In this document: piece by piece, positions 1 through 5,924 of the stretch | How the letters are laid out: every line of letters starts with the position of its first letter | Numbering within the stretch: the stretch's first letter is position 1 | From: LW40-45 sp048883105 | Lineage (GTDB): Archaea > Asgardarchaeota > Lokiarchaeia > Sigyniarchaeales > SOKP01 | NCBI GenBank assembly: GCA_048883105.1 | Contig: JBHLQY010000077.1 | Coordinates: 1-9,341 of the forward strand | Reading direction: 5' to 3' | DNA: 9,341 nt | Notes under the pieces: generated by a model | The model's database searches: none | Seen by the model: only the letters and a program-made list of their open reading frames with translations | What the model was told of the DNA's origin: nothing | Program-made: the position numbers and the translations under genes

Positions 1-153
1 AGCAACTGTTTTTAAAGCTTTAATCTTAATTATTTTATATCGATTTAGTAGATTATTTATATGATTAATAAATTCGTCTGTAATTCCTTTTTTACCTAAA
101 ATAGCATTTGGATCTGACAATAGTATTTTTTTAAATTCTTTGGTATAAACCAT
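1..153 (-). CDS. YhbY/CRM-domain RNA-binding protein, N-terminal part (runs off window)
   Basis: Reading the minus strand from an ATG at 153-151 gives 51 codons without a stop up to the window edge. The product begins MVYTKEFKKILLSDPNA and carries GKKGITDEF at residues 20-28, followed by a helix ending NNLLNRYKIIKIKAL. A lysine-rich first helix, the GKKG turn and an 'ELIKVK'-like strand are the pattern of the CRM (YhbY) fold, a small RNA-binding domain tied to ribosome assembly. Archaeal members are usually about 80-90 residues, so a third or more lies outside the window. The gene is divergent from rps19e and shares a 94-bp upstream region with it. In several archaea a YhbY gene lies beside rps19e, which supports the call. 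It is too short in this window for an ordinary ORF cut-off. Confidence 0.8.
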   Translation of the reverse strand, partial: MVYTKEFKKILLSDPNAILGKKGITDEFINHINNLLNRYKIIKIKALKTVA

Positions 154-247
154 CTTTTAAGTTTCTAAAATAAAAAAATTTTTAATTTTGATTTCTTTTT
201 ATATCGTATTATATAATAATTAAGAACTATAAATTAAAGATATTGGC
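154..247. promoter_or_regulatory. Divergent promoter region between yhbY-like gene and rps19e
   Basis: This 94-bp spacer is almost entirely A/T and separates two divergent starts. For rps19e a TATA-like TATTATATA lies at 208-216. An archaeal start site about 25 bp further on would give a leader of roughly ten bases before the ATG at 248. A second T-rich TATAT stretch lies at 199-204. No Shine-Dalgarno-like GGAGG is seen before either start. The assignment rests on archaeal TATA spacing only, and the composition makes chance matches likely. Confidence 0.4.
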
Positions 248-679
248 ATGTCGATATATGTCGTTGAAGCTAAAGCATTAATGCAAATAATTGCGGAGAA
301 GTTAAAAGAATCCTACAGCGAAATTGTAAAACCACCTGAGGGGAGCGAGTTTTGGAAAAGTGCCTTCTTTAAAGAATTGGCACCTAAAGACCATGAAAAC
401 TTTTGGTATGTCCGTTGCGCGTCTTTATTGCGAAAGGTTAAAAAATTTGGCCCAATCGGTGTAAACCGTTTAAGAAAAAAATATGGAGGAAGAAATAAAA
501 GAGGTTCGGGTTTGAATCATAGTTCTAAAGGATCTGGTAAAATAATCAGAGTAGCATTACAACAGTTAGAAGAGGCAAATCTAATCGCGAAAACAGAAAA
601 GAACGGAAGAATTGTGTCTAGTGAAGGAACAAGTTTATTGGAACGAACAGCATATTCAATTTTAAGAAAAAAGAGCTAA
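248..679 (+). CDS. rps19e: Small-subunit ribosomal protein S19e
   Basis: This encodes 143 residues, the usual S19e length. S19e is an archaeal/eukaryotic small-subunit protein with a winged-helix-like fold, needed for 40S maturation in eukaryotes. The family pattern is clear along its length: KELAPKDHENFWYVRCASLL at residues 42-61 (KELAP..ENWFY.RAAS in other members), KKYGGRNKRGS at 77-87, NHSSKGSGKIIR at 90-101 and the C-terminal helix VALQQLEEANLI followed by a G-x-R turn. The ATG at 248 gives an N-terminus that runs directly into the expected first helix. It is the first gene of the plus-strand translation cluster, with 34 bp to the next gene. It is intact, with no odd features. Confidence 0.96.
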   Translation: MSIYVVEAKALMQIIAEKLKESYSEIVKPPEGSEFWKSAFFKELAPKDHENFWYVRCASLLRKVKKFGPIGVNRLRKKYGGRNKRGSGLNHSSKGSGKIIRVALQQLEEANLIAKTEKNGRIVSSEGTSLLERTAYSILRKKS

Positions 680-713
680 TATTTTTTAATAACATATTCT
701 CTCGTGTTTTATT

Positions 714-1058
714 TTGAGTGATGAAGACGAATTAGAAAAATTAAGAAAAAAAAAATTAGAAGAATTGCAGCAACAAGTAGCTCAGCAACAATTTGCTGAG
801 GCACAGCAACAGGAATTTGAAACTAAGAAATACCAAATCATGAGAAAGATTCTTACTCAAGAGGGACGACAACGATTAGAAAATATTAGAATAGTTAAAC
901 CTGAATTTGCTCAACAAATTGAGTTCCAATTGATACAATTAGCTCAAGCAGGAAGATTAAAAGGTCCATTATCGGATGCCGCTTTTAAAAAGCTGTTAGA
1001 ACAACTAGCTGGTAAGAAAAAAGATTTTAAAATTAAAAAATTTGATCAAAATATTTAA
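714..1058 (+). CDS. PDCD5-family DNA-binding protein
   Basis: This encodes 114 residues of the PDCD5/TFAR19 family, small helical-bundle proteins conserved in archaea and eukaryotes; archaeal members are often called DNA-binding proteins and their exact role is unsettled. The N-terminus SDEDELEKLRKKKLEELQQQ matches the family opening (xDEELExLRxxRLxELQ). It is followed by a Gln-rich helix (about residues 17-40), an ILTQEGRQRLENIRIVKPE stretch (46-64) corresponding to the L.......ARxRLxNxxxVKPE core, and a LIQLAQAGRLKGPLSD helix-turn. The start is TTG at 714, because it places Met immediately before the conserved acidic N-terminus and no ATG is nearby. The C-terminal Lys-rich tail (GKKKDFKIKKF) is typical. 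Its stop at 1056-1058 lies close to the L39e start. Confidence 0.93.
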   Translation: MSDEDELEKLRKKKLEELQQQVAQQQFAEAQQQEFETKKYQIMRKILTQEGRQRLENIRIVKPEFAQQIEFQLIQLAQAGRLKGPLSDAAFKKLLEQLAGKKKDFKIKKFDQNI

Positions 1059-1074
1059 AGAGATGAGAGATCTA

Positions 1075-1236
1075 TTGGCCAGAAATAAAGATTTACCCTC
1101 CAAACTAAGAAGAGCAAAGAAGTTAAAGCAAAGTAAATCGATCCCAAGTTGGGTGATCATGAGGACTGGAGGTAAGGTTAGAAGTAGTCCATATACGAGA
1201 AGAGAATGGAGAAATACTAAGCTCAAGAAAGATTAA
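1075..1236 (+). CDS. rpl39e: Large-subunit ribosomal protein L39e
   Basis: L39e is a tiny basic protein lining the lower part of the archaeal/eukaryotic ribosome exit tunnel, normally about 51 residues. The core KLRRAKKLKQSKSIPSWVIM followed by RTGGKVRSSPYTRREWRNTKLKKD aligns well with the family pattern (KxRLAKAxKQNRxxPxWVxxKTxxKVRxxPxRRxWRRxKL). I chose the TTG at 1075 because it gives MARNKDLPSK, the classic archaeal N-terminus, and a 53-residue product. In-frame alternatives are ATG at 1063 (57 residues) and TTG at 1042 (64 residues, overlapping the preceding gene by 17 bases), and both add residues the family lacks. A gene caller may prefer the ATG at 1063. The codon before the stop is GAT, and the stop is TAA at 1234-1236. 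Confidence 0.9.
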   Translation: MARNKDLPSKLRRAKKLKQSKSIPSWVIMRTGGKVRSSPYTRREWRNTKLKKD

Positions 1237-1247
1237 ATTAATCATAA

Positions 1248-1765
1248 ATGAATAAAAAAATTAGAAATAAAATGGCGAAAAAAAAAANNNNNNNNNNNNN
1301 NNNNNNNNNNNNNNNNNNNNNNNNNNNNNNNNNNNNNNNNNNNNNNNNNNNNNNNNNNNNNNNNNNNNNNNNNNNNNNNNNNNNNNNGAAGCAGAAGAGA
1401 TTGAAGAAATTGATGAATTTGAAATAGAAGAGGTTTCCGAAGAAGAGGAAATTGAAGAAATATTTGAAGAAGAAATGGAGGAGGAAGAAATTGAAGAAGT
1501 TGAGGCTGAAGAAGAAATTATTGACGAACGAATATATATTATTCCTTTCGCAAAAGCTCGAAGAGGTCCCAGGATCAAAAGGGCAAAGAAATCGATCAGG
1601 TATCTAAGGGAATATATGACCCGCCATTTTAAACCCGAATCTTTAGTCATTTCTCAAGAAGTAAATGAGAAAATCTGGGAACGAGGCGCTCAGAAACCAC
1701 CTCGTAAATTAAAGGTAAGAGCAACAAAAAATATTGACGGTTTGGTCGTGGTCTATTTAGCTTGA
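1248..1765 (+). CDS. rpl31e: Large-subunit ribosomal protein L31e with acidic N-terminal extension (interrupted by N gap)
   Basis: The C-terminal part is a complete L31e domain: DERIYIIPFAKARR from 1523, then a basic helix RAKKSIRYLREYMTRHF, an IWERGAQKPPRKLKVRA segment and a final VVVYLA strand. L31e sits near the polypeptide exit on the large subunit. Upstream of the domain the same frame is open back to the N gap at 1387 and encodes 46 residues of which 28 are Glu and 2 Asp. Before the gap, an ATG at 1248 or 1272 opens a Lys-rich start (MNKKIRNKMAKKK), but its frame relation to the rest cannot be fixed because the true gap length is unknown. An internal ATG at 1475 would give a 96-residue product still starting within the Glu-rich tract. 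So the L31e call is firm while the start is uncertain. Confidence 0.88.
1288..1387. other. Assembly gap (100 N)
   Basis: Exactly 100 undetermined bases follow a run of A and precede a GAA/GAG-rich tract. A round 100-base gap is a common scaffolding placeholder, so the real distance is probably unknown. It falls inside the low-complexity Lys/Glu-rich N-terminal part of the L31e gene, and that low complexity is a likely reason the assembly broke here. Confidence 0.97.
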
Positions 1766-1815
1766 AAATAAACATTTTTTAAAGAAATCATTCTGGTTTT
1801 TAAAAAAAGATATTC

Positions 1816-1820
1816 GGTGA
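1816..1820 (+). promoter_or_regulatory. Shine-Dalgarno-like GGTGA before aIF6 TTG start
   Basis: GGTGA lies 11 bases before the TTG at 1832 and matches part of the archaeal anti-Shine-Dalgarno complement (GGAGGTGA). It supports the TTG as the start in a stretch with no suitable ATG. The match is only five bases. Confidence 0.4.
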
Positions 1821-1831
1821 ACGTTTAGTAC

Positions 1832-2500
1832 TTGTCTATTTTGAAATCCCAAATATTTGGCGGAAGTTTAATAGGCGTCTATTTGACAGCAAACAATTCT
1901 TATGTTTTATATCCTCATCTTTTATTAAAGCCAATACTTAAAAAGTTCAAATCAGTTTTTGACGAACCATTATACCCATTAACTCTAAACAATTCTAATT
2001 TATTAGGGATATACACAGCGTCAAATAAATATGGAATTATTATTCCGAATATTATAAAGGAAGATGAGCTTAACTTACTTAAATCTTATGTGGGAGGGGC
2101 TCAAATTGGAATTCTTAAATCAATAGATAATGCGTTTGGAAACTTAATACTCTGCAACGACAAGGGTGCAATCATTAGCTCGTTTTTAAAAGATTATATG
2201 AAACAAATAGAAGATATTTTAAATGTTGAAACGGAAGTTTTTGAATTCGCAGGCTCTTTTCTTCCGGGATCAATATCTATAGTAAATAATAATGGCTGTT
2301 TGGTCCATCCTCTTGCGAATGACGATGAAATTGAGAAGATTACATCAATTTTAAAAGTCAAGGATACCGACGTTTCCACTATCAATCGAGGAATTCCATA
2401 TCTTAGTGCGGGTGCTATTGTTAACGATAAAAGTGGGATTTTTGGCTTAGATTCAACGGGACCAGAGTTAATGAGGCTTACATCCGTTCTAAAATTATAA
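1832..2500 (+). CDS. eif6: Translation initiation factor aIF6
   Basis: This encodes 222 residues, the usual aIF6 length. aIF6 binds the large subunit and prevents premature joining of subunits; the eukaryotic counterpart also acts in large-subunit maturation. The fold is a five-fold pentein repeat, and recurring G-x-hydrophobic segments are visible: IGVYLTANNSYVL, LLGIYTASNKYGIIIPN, GILKSIDNAFGNLILCNDKGAI and the C-terminal NNNGCLVHPLAND (153-164), TINRG (183-187), AGAIVNDKSGIFGLDST (193-209). NxxGxLVHP and GLDST are strong family markers. The start is TTG at 1832, giving MSILKSQIFGGSLIGVY, which matches the expected first strand. It follows L31e by 66 bp and precedes LX/L18a by 74 bp in the classic archaeal order. 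It is intact. Confidence 0.95.
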   Translation: MSILKSQIFGGSLIGVYLTANNSYVLYPHLLLKPILKKFKSVFDEPLYPLTLNNSNLLGIYTASNKYGIIIPNIIKEDELNLLKSYVGGAQIGILKSIDNAFGNLILCNDKGAIISSFLKDYMKQIEDILNVETEVFEFAGSFLPGSISIVNNNGCLVHPLANDDEIEKITSILKVKDTDVSTINRGIPYLSAGAIVNDKSGIFGLDSTGPELMRLTSVLKL

Positions 2501-2574
2501 AGAATACTATTTTTTCCTAAATCTAAAAAAAAAACCAAAATTTATTATTTTCTAAATATTTATGTAATTTAAAT

Positions 2575-2805
2575 ATGTCATCAGAGATAAAAATATTCCA
2601 AATCATCGGTACTTACAAAAAGAAACACAAGAAATATCTTTTTAGAAAAGAAGTACGAGCTCTTAAAGAAAAAGATGCTCTTGAAAAAGCATTATCACAA
2701 ATAACTTCTATAGGTATTTATAGGCGACAAATTGAAATTGAAGAAATAAAGGAAATTACTCCAGAAGAGAGTCAAGATCATCTTATCCGTGAATTATCTC
2801 AATAG
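2575..2805 (+). CDS. rplX: Large-subunit ribosomal protein LX (L18Ae family)
   Basis: This encodes 76 residues, the normal size for the archaeal short form of eukaryotic L18a (called LX or L20e). The sequence follows the family from end to end: IKIFQIIGTYKKK at the start, FRKEVRALKEKDALEKALSQ (residues 23-42), an RRQIEIEEIKEITPEE segment and a final DHLIRELSQ. In other archaea the same positions read 'F.KEYRALxExDAxEKxxSxxGSKHxVKRxxIxIxxVxEIxPEE'. The ATG at 2575 is the only sensible start. It lies between aIF6 and prefoldin alpha, the expected neighbours, with 32 bp to the next gene. The member here has IGIYRRQ where many relatives have a GSKHRVKR-like loop, a modest divergence. Confidence 0.93.
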   Translation: MSSEIKIFQIIGTYKKKHKKYLFRKEVRALKEKDALEKALSQITSIGIYRRQIEIEEIKEITPEESQDHLIRELSQ

Positions 2806-2837
2806 ATAAGAATTAATTAAATTCGGGTAGAAAAAAT

Positions 2838-3254
2838 ATGGAAAATTCTCAAGAGGCAAACAAACTCCTATATGATTTTCGCAATCTTAAGGAACAAAGG
2901 GATATGTTCGCCAATCAATTGGAAATTATCAATGTTTCTCTTAATAATCTTATGAATACTAAAACTACAATAGAAAATTTAAAAAATGTGAAGGAGGGGG
3001 AAGAAATATTAGTCCCAGTAGGAGGGCTAATTAATTTACAAGCAACCATCAAGAACCCTAGTAGAATTCTATTTTATATCTCTCAAGATGTCGTGATTGA
3101 AAAGGATTTAGATAGTGCCACAGAATTTATTGATAAAATAATTGGACAGCATAACGAACAACAACAATATTTAAGAACTCAGATTCAAAATCTAGACTTA
3201 AACCTTCAAAATATGTCCAGATCTTTTCAGAGAAGTGATTTCCAACAGAAATAA
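2838..3254 (+). CDS. pfdA: Prefoldin subunit alpha
   Basis: This encodes 138 residues, typical for the alpha subunit of the archaeal prefoldin hexamer (two alpha, four beta), a cytosolic chaperone that holds unfolded proteins and passes them to the thermosome. Two coiled-coil helices flank a beta-hairpin core. Helix one covers about residues 1-48 (LLYDFRNLKEQRDMFANQLE). The core is EEILVPVGGLINLQATIKNP (about 55-74), with the V/LVPVGG signature, then ILFYISQDVVIEKDLDSATEF. Helix two is the Gln-rich tail from about 95 (GQHNEQQQYLRTQIQNLDL). The ATG at 2838 gives the expected short N-terminus. The gene overlaps a possible GTG start of ftsY at 3235, although the preferred ftsY start leaves a 61-bp gap. 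Confidence 0.93.
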   Translation: MENSQEANKLLYDFRNLKEQRDMFANQLEIINVSLNNLMNTKTTIENLKNVKEGEEILVPVGGLINLQATIKNPSRILFYISQDVVIEKDLDSATEFIDKIIGQHNEQQQYLRTQIQNLDLNLQNMSRSFQRSDFQQK

Positions 3255-3306
3255 TAAGGTTAATTTAGATCAGGTTAATTTTTTATTAAAGCATGCTTCA
3301 TTTTAC

Positions 3307-3310
3307 AGGA
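3307..3310 (+). promoter_or_regulatory. Shine-Dalgarno-like AGGA deciding the ftsY start
   Basis: AGGA sits five bases before the ATG at 3316, separated by an A run. It favours this ATG over the upstream GTG at 3235, which has only a weak purine context and would begin inside pfdA. Confidence 0.45.
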
Positions 3311-3315
3311 AAAAA

Positions 3316-4215
3316 ATGTTAGAAAAATTAAAAAAAGGCTTCTCTTCTTTTATTAAGCGAACTCTAAACGAAAAGAAATTATCTAATTCGGTTACTGATT
3401 TAAAGCTACTTCTTTTGAGTAATGATGTAGCTATTGACACCGCAGACGAAATATGTGATCGAATTGTTGAATCATTCAAAGGAGAGCAATTAGGACGATT
3501 ATCATCAACAAAGAATATGTTATATGATGCATTAGAAGAAATTATTATTGATATATTAACGCCTGATCAAGAAATTGATTTATTAAAAGAGATAAAGAAA
3601 AAAAATGTAAAAAATTCACCTTATGTCATAGTCTTTTTCGGGACTAACGGTACTGGTAAGACAACTACAATAGCTAAAATTGCTTTTTATCTTAAAAAAC
3701 ATAATCTCTCATCTGTAGCTGTAGCTTCTGACACTTTTAGAGCAGGAGCTATAGAACAATTATCATATCATATGGATAATGTTGGAATTAGAGTCATTAA
3801 ACATGATTATAAATCTGATCCCGCAAGTGTATGCTATGATGCTATAGAACATGCCAAATCTAAAAAAATCAATGTGGTTCTAGTAGACACAGCAGGCAGA
3901 CAAGTAACAGATAAAAATTTGATGATAGAAATGCAGAAGATCGTAAGAGTTGCCCAACCGAATTTGAAAGTTTTTGTTGGCGATAGTCTTGCTGGAAATG
4001 ACGCACTATATCAAGCTAAAGAGTTTAAAAAGCATGTTGGCATAGATGCTAATATTTTAACTAAACTTGATGCTGATGCAAAAGGAGGCGCAGCCTTGTC
4101 AATCTCCTTTGAGACTAAAAAGCCAATTATATTTGTCGGGGTGGGTCAAGCCTATGATAATTTAGAAGCATTTAATCGCGATTTATTTATTTCAAATATA
4201 CTCGATAGAGATTAA
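3316..4215 (+). CDS. ftsY: Signal recognition particle receptor FtsY (SRP GTPase)
   Basis: From the ATG at 3316 this is a 299-residue NG-domain SRP-receptor GTPase. It docks the SRP54-ribosome complex at the membrane so that nascent membrane and secreted proteins reach the Sec channel. The helical N domain begins MLEKLKKGFSSFI, a near-canonical FtsY opening, and spans about residues 1-95. The G domain then shows GTNGTGKTTT (109-118, P-loop), DTFRAGAIEQL (139-149, insertion-box region specific to SRP GTPases), DTAGR (191-195), TKLDADAKGG (249-258) and GVGQAYDNLEAF (275-286). GDSLAGNDA before the TKLD motif and the lack of a methionine-rich M domain identify FtsY rather than SRP54. An in-frame GTG at 3235 would add 27 residues and overlap pfdA. 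No acidic A domain is present, as is common in archaea. Confidence 0.95.
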   Translation: MLEKLKKGFSSFIKRTLNEKKLSNSVTDLKLLLLSNDVAIDTADEICDRIVESFKGEQLGRLSSTKNMLYDALEEIIIDILTPDQEIDLLKEIKKKNVKNSPYVIVFFGTNGTGKTTTIAKIAFYLKKHNLSSVAVASDTFRAGAIEQLSYHMDNVGIRVIKHDYKSDPASVCYDAIEHAKSKKINVVLVDTAGRQVTDKNLMIEMQKIVRVAQPNLKVFVGDSLAGNDALYQAKEFKKHVGIDANILTKLDADAKGGAALSISFETKKPIIFVGVGQAYDNLEAFNRDLFISNILDRD

Positions 4216-4279
4216 ATTTTTCCCAAAATATTTGCTAGTAGTTAAATTTTTTAAAGATTATGAATTGAAGTGCAATAAC

Positions 4280-4522
4280 ATGTCAAATTATCCTAAATAC
4301 GAAAAGTACGCAAGGTACCAAGCAAAAAAAAAGCCAGGAAGGTATCAGAGATTTACCCAATTCATGAATAATGCAAAAAGAATCCTCAAAATCGCGAGCA
4401 AACCTTCAAGAAAAGAGTATTGGCTGATATTTAAGATTTGTGGGATTGGTCTTGTGGTTTTAGGGGTTTTATCCTATGTTATTCAATTAATTTTTTCTGT
4501 AGCTCTTCCAATCGGCAAGTAA
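4280..4522 (+). CDS. secE: Preprotein translocase subunit SecE (Sec61-gamma)
   Basis: From the ATG at 4280 this gives an 80-residue protein with one C-terminal membrane span. SecE clamps the SecY channel of the translocon. The family pattern is an amphipathic surface helix (about 24-40, FTQFMNNAKRILKIAS), the conserved KPSRKEYW hinge (41-48; 'KPDRKEF' in eukaryotic Sec61-gamma), and a single transmembrane helix from about 50 to 75 rich in I, L, V and G. The N-terminal tail is unusually rich in Tyr and Lys (NYPKYEKYARYQ). A TTG at 4232 in frame would add 16 residues that the family does not need. The gene lies 64 bp after ftsY, so the SRP receptor and a channel subunit are adjacent and co-directional, and co-expression is plausible. 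I rely on the hinge motif plus topology. Confidence 0.88.
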   Translation: MSNYPKYEKYARYQAKKKPGRYQRFTQFMNNAKRILKIASKPSRKEYWLIFKICGIGLVVLGVLSYVIQLIFSVALPIGK

Positions 4523-4523
4523 T

Positions 4524-4552
4524 CTTTTTCTGTATAGTTTTTAAGAAAAAAG
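4524..4552. terminator. Possible hairpin/T-rich terminator between convergent secE and dnaG
   Basis: In the 48-bp space between two convergent stops, CTTTTTCT at 4524-4531 can pair with AGAAAAAAG at 4544-4552 (one bulged A) around a 12-base T-rich loop. T runs occur in both directions, which suits archaeal termination at oligo-T tracts for both genes. The pairing is weak (mostly A-U) and could be chance in such AT-rich DNA. Confidence 0.4.
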
Positions 4553-4570
4553 TAATGAATTAGTTTAAGG

Positions 4571-5740
4571 TTAAAAGAAAAATATAGTAAGATGACTTGG
4601 TATTTTTAATTTATTCTCTTTATTTTTACAAGCTATAAACTTTATTTTTAAGTTAACGGAAATTGTAAGCAAGCGCTTTGTAAGCACTCCATCGATAATA
4701 AGGTATGTTAAATCCTTAAAATCACGGACTTTTTCAAAAATTTCTCCTACAGGCATCTCAAAAACTTTATCTACTTTTTTATTAAATCCAATACTATGTC
4801 CAGCTTCAATATTGTTAATCGCATCAATTATGGCTGATTCATTTTTTATTTTTAGTTTTTTTAATATTTTAATAAGCTTGCTTTCTTTTCCTGCGTATTT
4901 TTTTTCTGTTTCCTTTAATTTTTTCGCGCGCTTTTTATTTTGTAGAGCTTTTACCATCTGTTTTCTTGTTAGCTCTTCCACCTCGTATCCTTCAGGAGCC
5001 CTTACAACAAAATCAATTTTAGCTACTTGTAAAAGCTCGTTCAAGATAATCGTGCCACCTCTATCACCATCTAAAAACGCAGTAACAGTTCCTTTTTTAT
5101 TTGTTAAATCGATTAAAGATTTTGGAACTTGAGTGCCTTGCACTGCAATAGTATTTTTAACGCCAATTCTTAACAGATTTAGGACATCTGCGCGTCCTTC
5201 TACTATTATTATATCTGGACTATCTTTAAGTTCAGGTCCAGCTGGAAGTTTATCTGGACCCCATGAGACAATTTCTCCAAGTTTAATATCTGTATCTATT
5301 TGTTCTTCTATCTCTGATGGTTCTAAAGATTTTGAATCCCAATCTTTTAACAATTCAGTCGCTCTTTCTATGATTTGCTTCCGTTTTGTTTCTCGAACAT
5401 CCTTTATCTCCATTAATTTTATCTCAGCTTCACAGGGCCCTACACGGGACACTGTTTCTACTGTTGCCGCAAGTAGCGCTGTTTCTTTACGAGTAAGGCT
5501 GGATGGAATTTTAATGACACCCTCAGAAATTCCTTCTTTTGACTCGTTCTCAACTTCAATCCTTCCTATTCGCCCCGATTTTTGAAGATCTCTTAAGTCG
5601 AGGTCCAAAAGGAGGCCTTCTGTCTGGCCAAAAATCGCACCGACAATATCTGATTTTTCAACTACTCCTTTAATTGTAAATTTTGTTTCGATAATATATT
5701 TAGTTGTAAAATCAGTCTGATTATTTGTAATTGTAATCAC
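4571..5740 (-). CDS. dnaG: Archaeal DnaG (TOPRIM-domain primase / exosome-associated protein)
   Basis: This encodes 389 residues of archaeal-type DnaG, which has a TOPRIM catalytic domain but no bacterial zinc or helicase-binding domains. Known archaeal members make RNA primers in vitro and are stable exosome components that favour poly(A)-rich RNA. The N-terminal region has the diagnostic DIVGAIFGQTEGLL (31-44) and DLRDLQKSGRIGRIEV (48-63). The TOPRIM domain shows IVEGRADVLNLL (179-190, catalytic Glu181) and LDGDRGG (223-229, Asp224 and Asp226). A Lys-rich region (about 264-297) links to the C-terminal domain, ending with LIIDGVLTKRLLTISV. The start is GTG at 5740, the only start codon before an upstream in-frame stop. 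AGGAG overlaps this GTG, so a normal Shine-Dalgarno spacing is absent and leaderless initiation is possible. It is convergent with secE. Confidence 0.95.
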   Translation of the reverse strand: MITITNNQTDFTTKYIIETKFTIKGVVEKSDIVGAIFGQTEGLLLDLDLRDLQKSGRIGRIEVENESKEGISEGVIKIPSSLTRKETALLAATVETVSRVGPCEAEIKLMEIKDVRETKRKQIIERATELLKDWDSKSLEPSEIEEQIDTDIKLGEIVSWGPDKLPAGPELKDSPDIIIVEGRADVLNLLRIGVKNTIAVQGTQVPKSLIDLTNKKGTVTAFLDGDRGGTIILNELLQVAKIDFVVRAPEGYEVEELTRKQMVKALQNKKRAKKLKETEKKYAGKESKLIKILKKLKIKNESAIIDAINNIEAGHSIGFNKKVDKVFEMPVGEIFEKVRDFKDLTYLIIDGVLTKRLLTISVNLKIKFIACKNKENKLKIPSHLTIFFF

Positions 5741-5806
5741 TCCTATTAGATTTATTTTGATTTAATTAAATTTCTTACATTTTAAAAAAAAATCAGAATT
5801 AGACTC

Positions 5807-5884
5807 TCGACTTATACCTTCGAACTAAAATCTTAAGTTATAATTTCGAATAAAAATCCCAACTTATAGTTTACAACTATAAGC
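5807..5884. repeat. Three degenerate 26-bp tandem repeats
   Basis: Copies lie at 5807-5832, 5833-5858 and 5859-5884 with no spacer. By hand alignment they agree at 18/26 (first vs second), 16/26 (second vs third) and 18/26 (first vs third). The shared elements are ACTTATA (AGTTATA in copy two) near the start, a CGAA or ACAA block in the middle and an A-rich end finishing TC or GC. They begin 67 bp upstream of the dnaG start on its non-coding side, a position suited to operators or iterons. The region before 5807 may hold a more decayed copy. Confidence 0.6.
5863..5883. other. Perfect 9-bp inverted repeat (hairpin) in third 26-bp repeat
   Basis: CTTATAGTT at 5863-5871 and AACTATAAG at 5875-5883 are exact reverse complements around a 3-base loop. 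The other two repeat copies do not form the same hairpin, so the symmetry is particular to this copy. It could be a binding site for a dimeric protein or an RNA stem. Confidence 0.55.
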
Positions 5885-5924
5885 TCTATTATTGTGTCTG
5901 AATTTAATGTATAACCTTAATTTC

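Noticed and set aside
56..71. 16-base TTTATATGATTAATAA shared between the yhbY-like gene and the 52-bp repeats
   Set aside because: The copy at 56-71 is inside coding sequence and AT-only words of this length are expected to recur by chance in a comparison of all pairs.
1005..1226. Minus-strand hydrophobic ORF over L39e
   Set aside because: Antisense of Lys-rich ribosomal protein codons naturally reads as Leu/Phe-rich; no independent support.
1261..1650. Long minus-strand ORF rich in Ser across the L31e gene
   Set aside because: It is the antisense of GAA/GAG-rich coding sequence, runs through the N gap and has no family resemblance; the plus strand clearly encodes L31e.
2194..2538. Minus-strand ORF overlapping aIF6
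   Set aside because: Shadow of the aIF6 coding frame; no recognisable domain or start signal.
4812..5585. Two plus-strand ORFs within dnaG
   Set aside because: They are antisense shadows of a fully recognisable DnaG with intact TOPRIM motifs.
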